This document shows, piece by piece, positions 25,431 through 34,800 of a DNA stretch of 64,000 nucleotides. The translations under genes were made by a program, and so were the position numbers. Position 1 is the stretch's first letter. Each line of letters opens with the position of its first letter. The notes beneath the pieces are model-generated. The model saw only the letters and a list, made by a program, of their open reading frames with translations. It did not search any database and had not been told where the DNA came from. This stretch comes from Exiguobacterium sp. s146 (lineage in GTDB: Bacteria > Bacillota > Bacilli > Exiguobacteriales > Exiguobacteriaceae), in NCBI RefSeq assembly GCF_018618415.1, contig NZ_JACSMA010000001.1:806001-870000 (forward strand). Reading direction: 5' to 3'.

Positions 25431-25458
25431 AAGGGCCAACGCATGCGCGCTGGCCCTT
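25431..25458. terminator. Shared hairpin between convergent genes
   Basis: AAGGGCCAACGC (25431-25442) pairs with GCGCTGGCCCTT (25447-25458), one mismatch. U-tracts are poor on both strands. Confidence 0.55.
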
Positions 25459-25464
25459 GATTCA

Positions 25465-25902
25465 TTATTGGCGAACGATGAGGACGTCACACTTCGAGTA
25501 GCGGACGATGCTTTCAGAGACGCTACCGATGAAGAAGCGTTCGACGGCGTTCAATCCGGTCGCTCCACAGATGATGAGATCAATGTCGTGATTCGGTGCA
25601 ATCTTTTTAGCGATCGTCACTTTCGGAGAACCATACTCGATGACCGTCTCCACTTCTTTGACGCCCCGTTCTTTCGCGCGATTGACGTAGTCCTCGAGCA
25701 GTTCTTTCGCATACGTTTCAGCACGCTCGGTAATCGTCCGGTCATACGCTTCAACCGTGGCGAATGTCCGTGTATCGATGACGTGACCGATATACAGTTT
25801 GCCATCGTTTCGAAGTGCAACGTCGATTGCTGTTTCAAATGCACGTTCGGCCTCTTTCGAGCCGTCGACGGCAGATAGGATATGTTTGTAGACAATTGCC
25901 AT
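25465..25902 (-). CDS. Universal stress protein, UspA family
   Basis: A 145-aa single-domain Usp protein: N-terminal YKHILSAVDGSKEAERAFE and the C-terminal nucleotide-binding motif G-x2-G-x9-GS (GATG...IGS, about residues 111-125), which marks the ATP-binding Usp class. Role: stress survival, with no defined reaction. Start ATG 25902 has an AAAGGTTGGG ribosome-binding sequence; an in-frame extension upstream would encode 19 unlikely residues. Divergent from the SDR gene, with a conspicuous dyad between them. Confidence 0.93.
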   Translation of the reverse strand: MAIVYKHILSAVDGSKEAERAFETAIDVALRNDGKLYIGHVIDTRTFATVEAYDRTITERAETYAKELLEDYVNRAKERGVKEVETVIEYGSPKVTIAKKIAPNHDIDLIICGATGLNAVERFFIGSVSESIVRYSKCDVLIVRQ

Positions 25903-25949
25903 GTAAATCCCAACCTTTCGCTTGAAATGTACGTGCGGCTTACATGTAT

Positions 25950-25955
25950 AGTATA
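25950..25955 (-). promoter_or_regulatory. -10 element of the usp promoter
   Basis: Minus-strand TATACT about 48 nt upstream of the usp start codon; the -35 is poor. A dyad is centred about 60 bp upstream of the expected start point. Confidence 0.45.
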
Positions 25956-25987
25956 CCACTTCTCTTGAAATTCACGCCCGGTTCTTT

Positions 25988-26018
25988 CAGAAATGTGTGA
26001 AATTTTCACAACTTTCTG
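25988..26018. promoter_or_regulatory. 31-bp dyad between divergent usp and SDR genes
   Basis: CAGAAA-TG-TGTGAAA-T-TTTCACA-AC-TTTCTG: arms of 6 and 7 bp interrupted by a 2-bp mismatch, around one central base. The core resembles CRP/FNR (TGTGA-N6-TCACA) and Rex (TTGTGAA-N4-TTCACAA) sites but is one base shorter than either. Confidence 0.6.
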
Positions 26019-26085
26019 ATGGGACAGGTTGAAGTTTGGAAATGGACGACCGGAACGGGTAAGATGATACAGAGGAGGGATGACG

Positions 26086-26811
26086 ATGAAACATGTAGTC
26101 ATCACGGCCGGTGCGAAAGGGATTGGCCGCATTGTGACGGAACGATTATTGGAGGAAGGTTGGCACGTCAGCGTATTGCAGCGGAAGCCGATCGATTGGG
26201 AACATGAACGGTTACATATGGTCGAGGCCCCGTTGACGGACCGCGAGGCTGTCTTGAACGGCTATGAAGAGGCAGTGGCCAAATTTGGAGAGCCAGATGC
26301 GCTCATCTTGAACGCCGGACCATACATCTTTGAACGGAAGTGTCTCGTCGATTTATCGGACGAGGAATGGGACGAAGTCATCACCGGCAACTTGTCGGCC
26401 TCGTTTTGGTTGATGCGTCGGGCCATCCCGAGCATGCGGGCGAAACGGTTCGGTCGCATCATCACGTACGGATTCCCGGAAAGTGGGACGGCGCCTGGTT
26501 GGATTCATCGGTCGGCGTTCGCGGCCGCCAAAACAGGTCTCGTCAGTTTAACGAAATCGGTCGCGCTCGAGGAAGCGGCGTACGGCATCACGGCCAACAT
26601 GATTAACCCGGGTAATATCGTCGGGGCGCAAAAAGAGATGCGAATCGAATCGGCCGAACCGGACGACCAGACGCCGGTCGGACGACACGGGACGGGCGAG
26701 GACATCGCCCGCATGATTCTCTTCCTGCTCGCTCGTGATTCCGATATGGTCACAGGTGCCGTCATCGATGTGACCGGCGGCGTTAACGTCGTCCATCAAT
26801 ATCGTAAATAA
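26086..26811 (+). CDS. SDR-family oxidoreductase-like protein, atypical active site
   Basis: A 241-aa Rossmann-fold short-chain dehydrogenase/reductase homologue (FabG-like; probably the YtkK position of B. subtilis). The cofactor motif appears as TAGAKGIGR (residues 7-15) and LNAGPYIFE replaces the NNAG motif. At the catalytic YxxxK position the sequence is F145-AAA-K149: Phe replaces the Tyr. The usual catalytic Ser segment reads ITYGFPESG. PGNIVG after the core is typical. Start ATG 26086 behind GAGGAGGG; ATG 26080 is too close. 12 nt before the phosphoesterase gene, so probably cotranscribed. Confidence 0.8.
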   Translation: MKHVVITAGAKGIGRIVTERLLEEGWHVSVLQRKPIDWEHERLHMVEAPLTDREAVLNGYEEAVAKFGEPDALILNAGPYIFERKCLVDLSDEEWDEVITGNLSASFWLMRRAIPSMRAKRFGRIITYGFPESGTAPGWIHRSAFAAAKTGLVSLTKSVALEEAAYGITANMINPGNIVGAQKEMRIESAEPDDQTPVGRHGTGEDIARMILFLLARDSDMVTGAVIDVTGGVNVVHQYRK

Positions 26812-26823
26812 GGAGGGAACCAC

Positions 26824-27546
26824 ATGAGATTGGCCATCTTGACCGATATCCACGGGAACGCCCAAGCGCTCGATGCGGTGCTGGCCGAGCTTGACCGCCA
26901 GCAGGTCGACGAGATTTGGAGTTTGGGCGATATGATTGCGATGGGTCCCGACTCGAACGAAGTGATGGCACGTCTGCTCGACCGCGGGGTACACATGATT
27001 ACCGGTAACCACGATGAGGCGGTGCTCTCACTTTTGGAAGGAAAAGGGCACCCTGAAAGCTATGTCCACACGAAACCGCACCATGAGTGGGTGGCGCGCA
27101 CGCTGAAACCCGCCTATGCGGATGCGCTGTTCAAGTTGCCACGCACCATCGAACGCGATGTCAAGGGTACGCGGGTGTATGGCATCCATTATCATATTCC
27201 GACTGAGAAGCGGGGCGTGCCAATCACCGAGGAGCCGTTCCATGACATCGTCGAGGCGACGCTTTCGAACATGCAGTCGCTGTACGGGGCGTATGAGGCG
27301 GACGTCATCTGCTTCGGTCATCATCATCCGGAGCACATGTTCCGGGATGAGGCGAAACACTATTTCAACCCCGGTGCGCTCGGTGTCGCTCGTGACGACT
27401 TGGCCCGTTATGGCGTCCTCGAATGGGATGAGACGGGGTTCGCCATCCATCCGCGGTCAGTCCGTTATGACAAGCGGGCGTTTCTTGAAGCGATGGAGCG
27501 GCATGACGTGCCGCAACGTGACGTCATGTTCCGACTGTTCTATTGA
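26824..27546 (+). CDS. Calcineurin-like metallophosphoesterase (YfcE/MJ0936-like)
   Basis: A 240-aa metallophosphoesterase. All metal-binding blocks are visible: DIHGN (residues 8-12), GDM (39-41), GNHDE (about 61-65), HYH (about 121) and FGHHHPE (about 163). Such enzymes hydrolyse phosphodiesters; the substrate is not predictable. Start ATG 26824 behind AAGGAGGG, 12 nt after the SDR stop, suggesting a two-gene operon. Confidence 0.87.
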   Translation: MRLAILTDIHGNAQALDAVLAELDRQQVDEIWSLGDMIAMGPDSNEVMARLLDRGVHMITGNHDEAVLSLLEGKGHPESYVHTKPHHEWVARTLKPAYADALFKLPRTIERDVKGTRVYGIHYHIPTEKRGVPITEEPFHDIVEATLSNMQSLYGAYEADVICFGHHHPEHMFRDEAKHYFNPGALGVARDDLARYGVLEWDETGFAIHPRSVRYDKRAFLEAMERHDVPQRDVMFRLFY

Positions 27547-27551
27547 CCATG

Positions 27552-27583
27552 ACAAAGACCAGCCGCGCGCGGCTGGTCTTTGT
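27552..27583. terminator. Bidirectional terminator, phosphoesterase / pepQ
   Basis: A 14-bp stem ACAAAGACCAGCCG/CGGCTGGTCTTTGT with a 4-nt loop between convergent genes. Confidence 0.9.
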
Positions 27584-27590
27584 TTGTGAC

Positions 27591-28688
27591 TCAATTGATT
27601 TCTTGAAGCGCCTTCGGATAACTCGTCAACAAAATCGGACCGCTCTCGGTCATGACGATATCGTCCTCGATCCGGACACCGCCGACACCTGGGAGGTAAA
27701 TCCCTGGTTCAACGGTGAACGTCATCCCGACTTGGGCCGTCATATCATTGTTGGCAGCCATCGACGGGAATTCGTGTACTTCGATGCCGAGTCCGTGCCC
27801 GACGCGATGCGTGAAGTACTCGCCGTAGCCGGCCGACGTGATGACTTGGCGGGCCGCGATATCGATCGAGCCGAGCGTCGTGCCGACGTTCGCCATCTCG
27901 ATGGCGGCTTCTTCGGCCTTGAGGACGGTCTCGTAAATCTCACGTTGCTTCGTACTCGCTTCACCGTATACGACGGTACGTGTGATATCCGAGGCATATC
28001 CTTGCCAAATGACACCGAGGTCGAATAAGGCGAAGTCACCTTTCTTCAGGCGGTTGTTGCCAGGCACGCCATGCGGGTCGGCGCTGTTCTCACCGAACAA
28101 GACGAGCGTGTCGAACGACATCTCGCGGACACCTTGTTTCTTCATCGCATATTCGATTTCGGCGATGACCTCGAGCTCGGTCACACCTTCACGTAAAACG
28201 CGAATGCCGGCTTCAATCGCCATATCGGCGAGTTCGGCGGCACGTTTCATCAAACGGACCTCGTCCGGTGACTTAATCATGCGAAGCGCCTGCAGCTCTT
28301 CCGTCAAATCGATAATCGACAGACCGGCAAAGCCGGCGCGGAGCTGTTCGACACGGTTGTACGTCAAGTGCTCACCTTCGATCCCGATGCGCTCGGGGAT
28401 AATCTGTTGGTCGAGGAACAGTTTGACGACTTTGTCCCATGGATTTTCGTGGTCCATGTACGTGACGATATCGCCGTTCCAGTCGCTCGCCTCGACGATT
28501 CCTTTTTCAAGTGCCGGACAGACGAGAGCGGTCGTGCCGTTCTTCAAGACGAGGATGGCGATGAGCCGCTCATGCGCCTCGGCGTATACTCCCGAAAAGT
28601 AAAAGACCGATGCTTTCGACGTGACGAAAGCGGCGTCTAACCCTTTAGTGGCCAAAGATTGTGCAATATGGTTGGTTCGTTGATTCAA
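27591..28688 (-). CDS. pepQ: M24 family Xaa-Pro dipeptidase/aminopeptidase
   Basis: A 365-aa metallopeptidase cleaving Xaa-Pro bonds. An N-terminal creatinase-like domain (about 1-130) precedes the pita-bread catalytic domain. The five metal ligands are in FDLGVIWQGYASDITRT (two Asp), HRVGHGLGIE (His), TVEPGIYL (Glu) and RIEDDI (Glu). Length fits PepQ (about 360). Single gene, divergent from ytoI. PepQ versus aminopeptidase P cannot be separated by eye. Confidence 0.9.
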   Translation of the reverse strand: MNQRTNHIAQSLATKGLDAAFVTSKASVFYFSGVYAEAHERLIAILVLKNGTTALVCPALEKGIVEASDWNGDIVTYMDHENPWDKVVKLFLDQQIIPERIGIEGEHLTYNRVEQLRAGFAGLSIIDLTEELQALRMIKSPDEVRLMKRAAELADMAIEAGIRVLREGVTELEVIAEIEYAMKKQGVREMSFDTLVLFGENSADPHGVPGNNRLKKGDFALFDLGVIWQGYASDITRTVVYGEASTKQREIYETVLKAEEAAIEMANVGTTLGSIDIAARQVITSAGYGEYFTHRVGHGLGIEVHEFPSMAANNDMTAQVGMTFTVEPGIYLPGVGGVRIEDDIVMTESGPILLTSYPKALQEIN

Positions 28689-28780
28689 CTCGTTTCCCTT
28701 CCTTCTCGTTCATTGGCGTTCTGTCTCATTATACCGTTTTCCAAAACGGAAAGGAAATGTCACATTTTCAGTAGTACAGT

Positions 28781-28809
28781 TTGAAGAAGAACGACTGATA
28801 CAGTATACT
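28781..28809 (+). promoter_or_regulatory. Promoter of ytoI
   Basis: TTGAAG (28781-28786), 17-bp spacer, TATACT (28804-28809), about 40 nt before the start codon. Confidence 0.7.
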
Positions 28810-28849
28810 GAGGATGACAGAAAATGTATTGAGGAAAGGGACTCGTGAC

Positions 28850-30160
28850 ATGACAACAAAACATGAACAGATCATAGCACATATCGAGTCGCTCGATGTC
28901 GGATCTAAAATTTCGGTCCGCCAAATCGCGAAAGAATTGGCGGTATCAGAAGGAACGGCGTATCGGGCCATCAAAGAAGCGGAGAATCTAGGCTTCGTCT
29001 CGACGATTGAACGGGTCGGCACCATTCGCATCAAGCGTAAACATAAAGAGAATATCGAGAAGCTGACGTTCGCGGAAGTCGTCAATATCGTCGACGGGCA
29101 AGTGCTCGGTGGCCGGGACGGCCTCCATAAGACGCTCTCGAAGTTCGTCATCGGGGCGATGAAGCTCGAGGCGATGATGCGGTATATCGACGTCGACTCG
29201 CTCGTCATCATCGGAAACCGGGAGAAGGCGCATGAGCTCGTGCTCCAGTCCGGCGGCGCCGTGTTGATCACGGGGGGATTCGACACGACCGATGAAGTGA
29301 AACGGATGGCCGATAAGTATCACATGCCGGTCATCTCGACGTCGTATGACAGTTTCACCGTCGCGACGATGATCAACCGGGCCATCTATGACCGCTTGAT
29401 CAAAAAAGAGATTCTACTCGTGTCGGATATCGTCATCCCGTTGCACGACACGTTCTATTTGAAAGTCGACGATACGGTCAAACGGTGGCACGAACTGAAC
29501 GAACGGACGAAACATAACCGCTATCCCGTCATCGACGAGCAGATGAAAGTCGTCGGTGTCATCACGGCGAAAGACTTGCTCGACCGGCCGCATGACACGG
29601 AAATCGAGAAAGTGATGACGAAGAGCCCGATCACGGTCGGCGTTCAGACGAGCGTCACGAACGCGGCCCACCAAATGGTATGGGAAGGCATCGAGATGCT
29701 GCCGGTCGTCGACAACTATGGCCGGCTGCTCGGCATCATCAGCCGCCAAGACGTGTTGAAGGCGCTCCAGCTCGCCAACCGTCAACCGCAAGTCGGCGAG
29801 ACGTTCGACAATATGATCACGAACCAGTTGAAGGAGGACCCGACCTCGAACGGGACGGCGTTCACCGTCGAAGTCGCTCCGCAGATGACGAGCCATATGG
29901 GGACGGCCTCGTCAGGGGTGTTGACGACGCTGCTCGTCGAAGGAGCGACTCGGAGTCTGCGTCACATGAAAAAAGGCGACCTCGTCGTCGAGAATATCAC
30001 GGTCTACTTTATGAAGCCGATTCAAATCGAGAGTCAAATCCGCGTCTCGGCCAACGTATTCGACCTGGGTCGAAAGTTTGGGAAAGTCGATGTCGAGATG
30101 ACGCAAGGGACGCAACTCGTCGCCAAGGCGCTCGTCACGGCCCAACTGATCGACCGGTAA
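28850..30160 (+). CDS. ytoI: YtoI: HTH, DRTGG, CBS-pair and hotdog thioesterase domains
   Basis: A 436-aa four-domain protein. A winged-helix-like HTH (about 10-60, ISVRQIAKELAVSEGTAYRAIKEA in pieces) is followed by a DRTGG domain (about 75-180), two CBS motifs (about 185-305, NRYPVIDEQMKVVGVITAKD) and a C-terminal hotdog/thioesterase-like domain (about 325-436). This is the CBS-HotDog/YtoI architecture. It probably senses a nucleotide or acyl-CoA ligand and regulates transcription, but the target is unknown. Start ATG 28850 behind GAGGAAAGG. Confidence 0.9.
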   Translation: MTTKHEQIIAHIESLDVGSKISVRQIAKELAVSEGTAYRAIKEAENLGFVSTIERVGTIRIKRKHKENIEKLTFAEVVNIVDGQVLGGRDGLHKTLSKFVIGAMKLEAMMRYIDVDSLVIIGNREKAHELVLQSGGAVLITGGFDTTDEVKRMADKYHMPVISTSYDSFTVATMINRAIYDRLIKKEILLVSDIVIPLHDTFYLKVDDTVKRWHELNERTKHNRYPVIDEQMKVVGVITAKDLLDRPHDTEIEKVMTKSPITVGVQTSVTNAAHQMVWEGIEMLPVVDNYGRLLGIISRQDVLKALQLANRQPQVGETFDNMITNQLKEDPTSNGTAFTVEVAPQMTSHMGTASSGVLTTLLVEGATRSLRHMKKGDLVVENITVYFMKPIQIESQIRVSANVFDLGRKFGKVDVEMTQGTQLVAKALVTAQLIDR

Positions 30161-30164
30161 CAAA

Positions 30165-30194
30165 AAACGAGCTGATGCCATCATCAGCTCGTTT
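30165..30194. terminator. Bidirectional terminator, ytoI / ytpI
   Basis: A 13-bp stem AAACGAGCTGATG/CATCAGCTCGTTT with a 4-nt loop. Confidence 0.85.
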
Positions 30195-30203
30195 CTGTTT
30201 CAT

Positions 30204-30518
30204 TTATGATTGGTTGATTGGCTCTTCGCTAGCGAGCGGATAAATTTTGCGGTAGCGGATGAAGCCGACGATGGCGTTGCCGACACCTAAGACGAGCATG
30301 GCGATGCTGACGATCCAACCGATGGTCGAGCCGAGCCCGAGCCCGCCGATCATTTGGTTGACAGCGAAGAGTGCGAGAAACATACTCAGCCAGATGAGCG
30401 CTTGCGTGTTGAACAGCGCTTTCCGGTACGGTGTCTTCGTCAAGTAAGCGCGTCGTTTAGACACGAAATAGGCACCTAACGAAAACAGAATGAGTCCGAT
30501 CATAACTAATTGACCCAA
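30204..30518 (-). CDS. ytpI: YtpI-like membrane protein
   Basis: A 104-aa integral membrane protein with three predicted helices (about residues 3-20, 42-60 and 65-87) and a basic loop SKRRAYLTKTPYRKALFNTQ between the first two. YtpI lies between ytoI and nrnA in B. subtilis, as here, but is transcribed on the opposite strand to its neighbours in this window. Function unknown. Confidence 0.82.
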   Translation of the reverse strand: MGQLVMIGLILFSLGAYFVSKRRAYLTKTPYRKALFNTQALIWLSMFLALFAVNQMIGGLGLGSTIGWIVSIAMLVLGVGNAIVGFIRYRKIYPLASEEPINQS

Positions 30519-30595
30519 GTGAAGAAACCCCTTTCAGACGTGTAATCTGTTATCATCATACCATAGAATAGTGTTCAAGAAAGCGAGGAATGGCA

Positions 30596-31561
30596 ATGGC
30601 ACATTGGCCAGAGGCAGCAACGATATTAAAACTGATTGAGGCGGCGGACACGATTATGATTCACCGACACGTCCGTCCCGACCCCGACGCGCTCGGGAGT
30701 CAGCTCGGACTAAAGCGGATTCTTGAAGTCGCGTATCCCGAAAAAAAAATCTATGTCGTCGGAGGTATCGTCCGCGATTTAGAATTTTTAGGGAAGATGG
30801 AGCATGTCGAGCCCGAGATGTATCAACAGGCGCTCGTCATCGTGCTCGACACGGCCAACCAGGAACGGATTGATGGACCGCACGCCTTGACCGGGAAAAC
30901 AGTCGTCAAGATTGACCACCACCCGGACGAGGATGCATATGCGACACATCAAATCGTCGACACGACGGTCAGTTCAACCTCAGAGATGATCGCTGAACTT
31001 GCGGGGATTTGGGGGCTAGAACTTGACGAGGCGTCCGCCTTCCTATTGTTCGCCGGCATCGTCGGCGACACGGGCCGCTTCCAGTTCCGCAACGCGACGC
31101 CGCGCACGTTCCAAATCGCGTCCGACTTGATCGGGTATGGCATCGACACGAATCGACTATATCGTCAAATGTATAAGACGAACTTGGCGACGTTACAACT
31201 CCAAGGCTATGTGCTACAAAACGTCAACGTGACCGAGGCTGGCGTCGGATACGTTAAAATCGATGCCGACGTCTTGCGCACGTTCCATGCGACACCGGAA
31301 GCGGCATCGTTGCTCGTCAACAGCTTCTCAGGACTCGAGGGCTTGAAGTGTTGGGTCATGTTCGTCGAGAACAAGGACGAGATTCGCGTTCGGATCCGTT
31401 CGAAAGGACCGGTCATCAATGAAGTCGCGAAGCGCTATCGCGGCGGCGGACATCCGATGGCAGCCGGTGCCACAATCGATCAATGGGAAGAGATGGACGA
31501 GGTGATTGCAGCGCTCGATGAGGTCGCGGCCCCGTTCACGTTCGAAACTGAAGAGAGCTGA
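30596..31561 (+). CDS. nrnA: NrnA, DHH-DHHA1 nanoRNase / pAp phosphatase
   Basis: A 321-aa bifunctional enzyme degrading 2-5 nt RNAs and dephosphorylating 3',5'-pAp. The DHH domain has HRHVRPDPDALGSQ (about 24-37), VLDTANQERIDG (about 84) and KIDHHPDED (about 107-115); DHHA1 has the phosphate-binding GGGHPMAAGA near 290. Very similar in layout to B. subtilis YtqI/NrnA (313 aa). ATG 30596 is preferred because ATG 30590 directly abuts the GCGAGGA ribosome-binding sequence. Confidence 0.95.
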   Translation: MAHWPEAATILKLIEAADTIMIHRHVRPDPDALGSQLGLKRILEVAYPEKKIYVVGGIVRDLEFLGKMEHVEPEMYQQALVIVLDTANQERIDGPHALTGKTVVKIDHHPDEDAYATHQIVDTTVSSTSEMIAELAGIWGLELDEASAFLLFAGIVGDTGRFQFRNATPRTFQIASDLIGYGIDTNRLYRQMYKTNLATLQLQGYVLQNVNVTEAGVGYVKIDADVLRTFHATPEAASLLVNSFSGLEGLKCWVMFVENKDEIRVRIRSKGPVINEVAKRYRGGGHPMAAGATIDQWEEMDEVIAALDEVAAPFTFETEES

Positions 31562-31581
31562 CCCGTTGGTCAGCTCTCTTC
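31550..31581. terminator. Hairpin overlapping the ends of nrnA and the 63-aa gene
   Basis: A 14-bp stem GAAGAGAGCTGACC (31550-31563) with GGTCAGCTCTCTTC (31568-31581) and a CGTT loop. It contains the nrnA stop codon; U-tracts are weak. Confidence 0.6.
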
Positions 31582-31771
31582 AGCGTTTATCCTGTTCTTG
31601 TGGAATGAACCACGTCCCGCGGTCGGTCACATCCTCGACGACATCGAGTTGATACTCGGCGATGTAGCGGCGGAGCCGGTCGATAATCTCCGGACTGTCG
31701 GCGAAGACGGTCTGACCGTTCTGCAAATTCTCTAACTTGTCACGTGCGATTTTACCCCGATTAATAATCAT
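31580..31771 (-). CDS. Small conserved-looking protein of unknown function, 63 aa
   Basis: Begins MIINRGKIARDKLENLQNG and is mixed charged/hydrophobic with no transmembrane segment or cysteine. AAAAGGGGG lies ten nt upstream of the ATG on the minus strand. B. subtilis carries small ytr genes between nrnA and dnaE, but I do not recognise this sequence. Its stop overlaps the arm of the shared hairpin. Coding character looks real (no competing frame). Confidence 0.6.
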   Translation of the reverse strand: MIINRGKIARDKLENLQNGQTVFADSPEIIDRLRRYIAEYQLDVVEDVTDRGTWFIPQEQDKR

Positions 31772-31873
31772 ACGGTTTATACCCCCTTTTAGGAGAAGTT
31801 TTGTCTATAATTATTGTATCAGACAAGTGCCAAAATGAGTTTGACAATTGTGAAAAAAGAAAGGGGGACTCTT

Positions 31874-34800
31874 GTGATCCACTTGAATGTACGATCTGCC
31901 TATAGCTTGATGCAAAGTACGATTCGGCTCGAACAGTATGTCGCCCAGATGGCCGAACGGGGAAGTCGAGCGGTCGCCTTGGCCGACGATGCGTTGTACG
32001 GCTTGCCGCAGTTCGTCCGATTATGTGAACGTTACGCGGTCAAGCCCGTCATCGGGTTACGGACGACGTTGCGGATGGATGGATTCGACGTCTCCGTCCT
32101 CGTCTATGCGTTGAACGATGAACAAGTGCCCGAACTATACCGCATCGTCCAGGCCGACGGCTTGACCGAAGCGACCGAACTGGCGGTGCTCGTGTTGCCG
32201 GAGAACTGGAAAGCGAACGACCCGGTCCACCGCCGGCGCCTCTATAACCATTTGCTCGGTTATGTGAATGAAGACCGACTATGGCTCGGGTTGCCGGCAC
32301 CCCAGACGACGGAACAGACGCTCATGCTCCGTCAGTTGCGTGAGATGCGTGACGAACTGGGGACGCGGCTCGTCCCGGCCCCGGACACGTGTTATATGCG
32401 ACCGGAGGATTTCGAGGCGTATCGCGCCATCGTCGCCATCGGCAAAGGTGAACTCATCTCGCAAGAAGACGTGCATCGAAAAGGGAAGTACGTGCGGCTG
32501 CCGAGCGAGATGAACGATTGGTTCGATCCGATTGAACTCGAGGCGTTAAATCAGTTCGAATCCCTCGTCTCGGTCACGCGCTTGCCGGAAGCGACCTCGT
32601 CCATCCCCGAGATTGAACATGCGGTCGACCGGCTGACACGTCTCGTCGCCGAACGATTGAAGGCGCTCGACTTATTCCAAGAAGAATATATCGAACGGGC
32701 CCGCTATGAACTCGACGTCATCGCGCGGACCGGTTTCGCCTCATACTTCCTCATCGTCGAGGATATCGTCCGGTACGCCAGGGAGCAAGGCATCGAGGTC
32801 GGTCCGGGGCGGGGGTCTGCGGCCGGCTCGCTCGTCAGTTTTGCGCTTCAGATCACCGAGGTTGACCCGGTCCGGTTCGAGCTGTTGTTCGAACGCTTCT
32901 TGAACCCGGAACGAATCACGATGCCGGATATCGATTTAGACTTCGAGGACGAACGGCGCGACGAGGTCGTCCGCTATGTCCTCGACAAATACGGGGCCAA
33001 TCATGCCGCCCAAATCGGGACGCTCGCGACGTTCGGAGCAAAAGCGGCGCTGCGTGACGTCGCGCGGGCGCTCGGGCTGACACTCGAAGAAGGGCAGGCC
33101 GCCAGCAAACAAGTGAAAGACGATGGGTTGGCCGGAATCATGGCCAATCCGACGAAGATGAAATGGTTCGCCGGCAGTCAGAAGCGATCGCAACTGTTAC
33201 ACATCGCCGCCCAACTCGAAGGCTTGCCGCGGCAAGCCTCGGTCCACGCGGCCGGTCTCGTGCTCAGTCGCGATGCGCTCGATGAGGTCACTCCGTTACA
33301 GCCGACGGCAGGGGAACAAGTGACCCAATATAATATGAAGGATCTCGAAGCGCTCGGCCTCTTGAAAATCGATTTGCTCGGCCTGCGTAACTTGACGAGA
33401 CTCCGACAGATGGAGACGCTCATTCGCGAGACGGACGAACTGTTCTCGCTGAAGACGATTCCGTTGAATGACGCCAAGACGTTGCGGGTGCTCGCCCGCG
33501 GCGACACGGACGGGATTTTCCAGTTCGAGTCGGAAGGGATGAAACAAGCACTCCGACAAGTGAAGCCGACCGCGTTCGAGGATATCGTCGTCACGATGTC
33601 GCTCTATCGTCCGGGCCCGATGCAGTTTATCGACACGTATGCGAAGCGAAAGCATGGCATGCCGTACCAGCCGGTCCATCCGGTCGTCGGGGAGATTATG
33701 CGGACGACGAACGGCGTGCTCGTCTATCAGGAGCAAGTCATGCGCCTGTTACGAGAACTTGCGGGCTACTCGTATGCCGAGGCCGATTTGATTCGCCGTG
33801 CCATCGCCAAGAAAGATGTGGCGGCCATCGACGTCGAGAAGAGCCGCTTCTTGGAACGTTCGTCGGAGCGGTTCGACGATGACTCGATGCGGCAAGTGTT
33901 CTCGTGGATTGAAAAGTTCGCCGGCTACGGGTTCAACCGTTCGCACGCGGTGGCCTATAGCTTGATCAGTTATCGCTTGGCTTTCGTGAAGGCGCACTTC
34001 GAGCGGATTTTTTATCTCGTCACGTACGACAAGACGAACCAACTCGTTCGCATGCTGCGGAAAGGGAAAATTCCTGTCTATCCGCCTGACGTCTTGCATG
34101 GTCAAGCTGGTGCCTTTTTAGAAGGTCCGGGTGTCCGGCTCGGGTTGAAGGCGGTCCAAGGCTTGACGAAACGGGACGTCGAGCGTTTGATTGAACACCA
34201 TACCGAATTCACCGACGTGAAACGTCTGCTCGAACTGATGGAATGGGGTTCGAAAGACCAACCGAAGTTGCGGCGCCTACTTGGAGCCGGTGCCCTCGAC
34301 CGCATGTATCACGGGGATCGCCGCCGGGCGTTCGAGGCGGTCGAACGGCTTCGGGAAGAGACGGAGACGCATCTGCTCCCGGATGAGCTGTCCGCACTCG
34401 GCTTGAAGCGCTCGGCACCAATCGAGCCGAACTGGTCCGAAGAAGAACGGGAAGCGCTCGGGACGTGGATTGTCCACTCGCCCTTGACGACGGTCGCGCC
34501 GCTCTCGATTGAGACGGTGACGATTGATGAAGTGTTGAACGGCGAACGCGGATTCATCGTCGTCTACGTCGATGCGATTCGTACGTTCAAGACGAAAAAG
34601 AATGAAGAGATGGGTGTCGTCATGGTCGATGACGGCGTCTCGCAAGACGAGGTCGTTATTTTCCCGCGCGTGTTCGCCCAATTTTCTCGTTCGCTCTACG
34701 TCGGGAACGTCCTCTTGCTCGAGGTCCATCCGAATGAACGCGACGGACGTCGCCAACTCGTCGTCGAACGCGTCCGCCCGCTCCACGGTCAAGCGCTGTT

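Noticed and set aside
25988-26018. Calling the dyad a Rex or FNR site outright
   Set aside because: The half-site spacing is one base short of both consensus sites, so only a general operator-like dyad is claimed.
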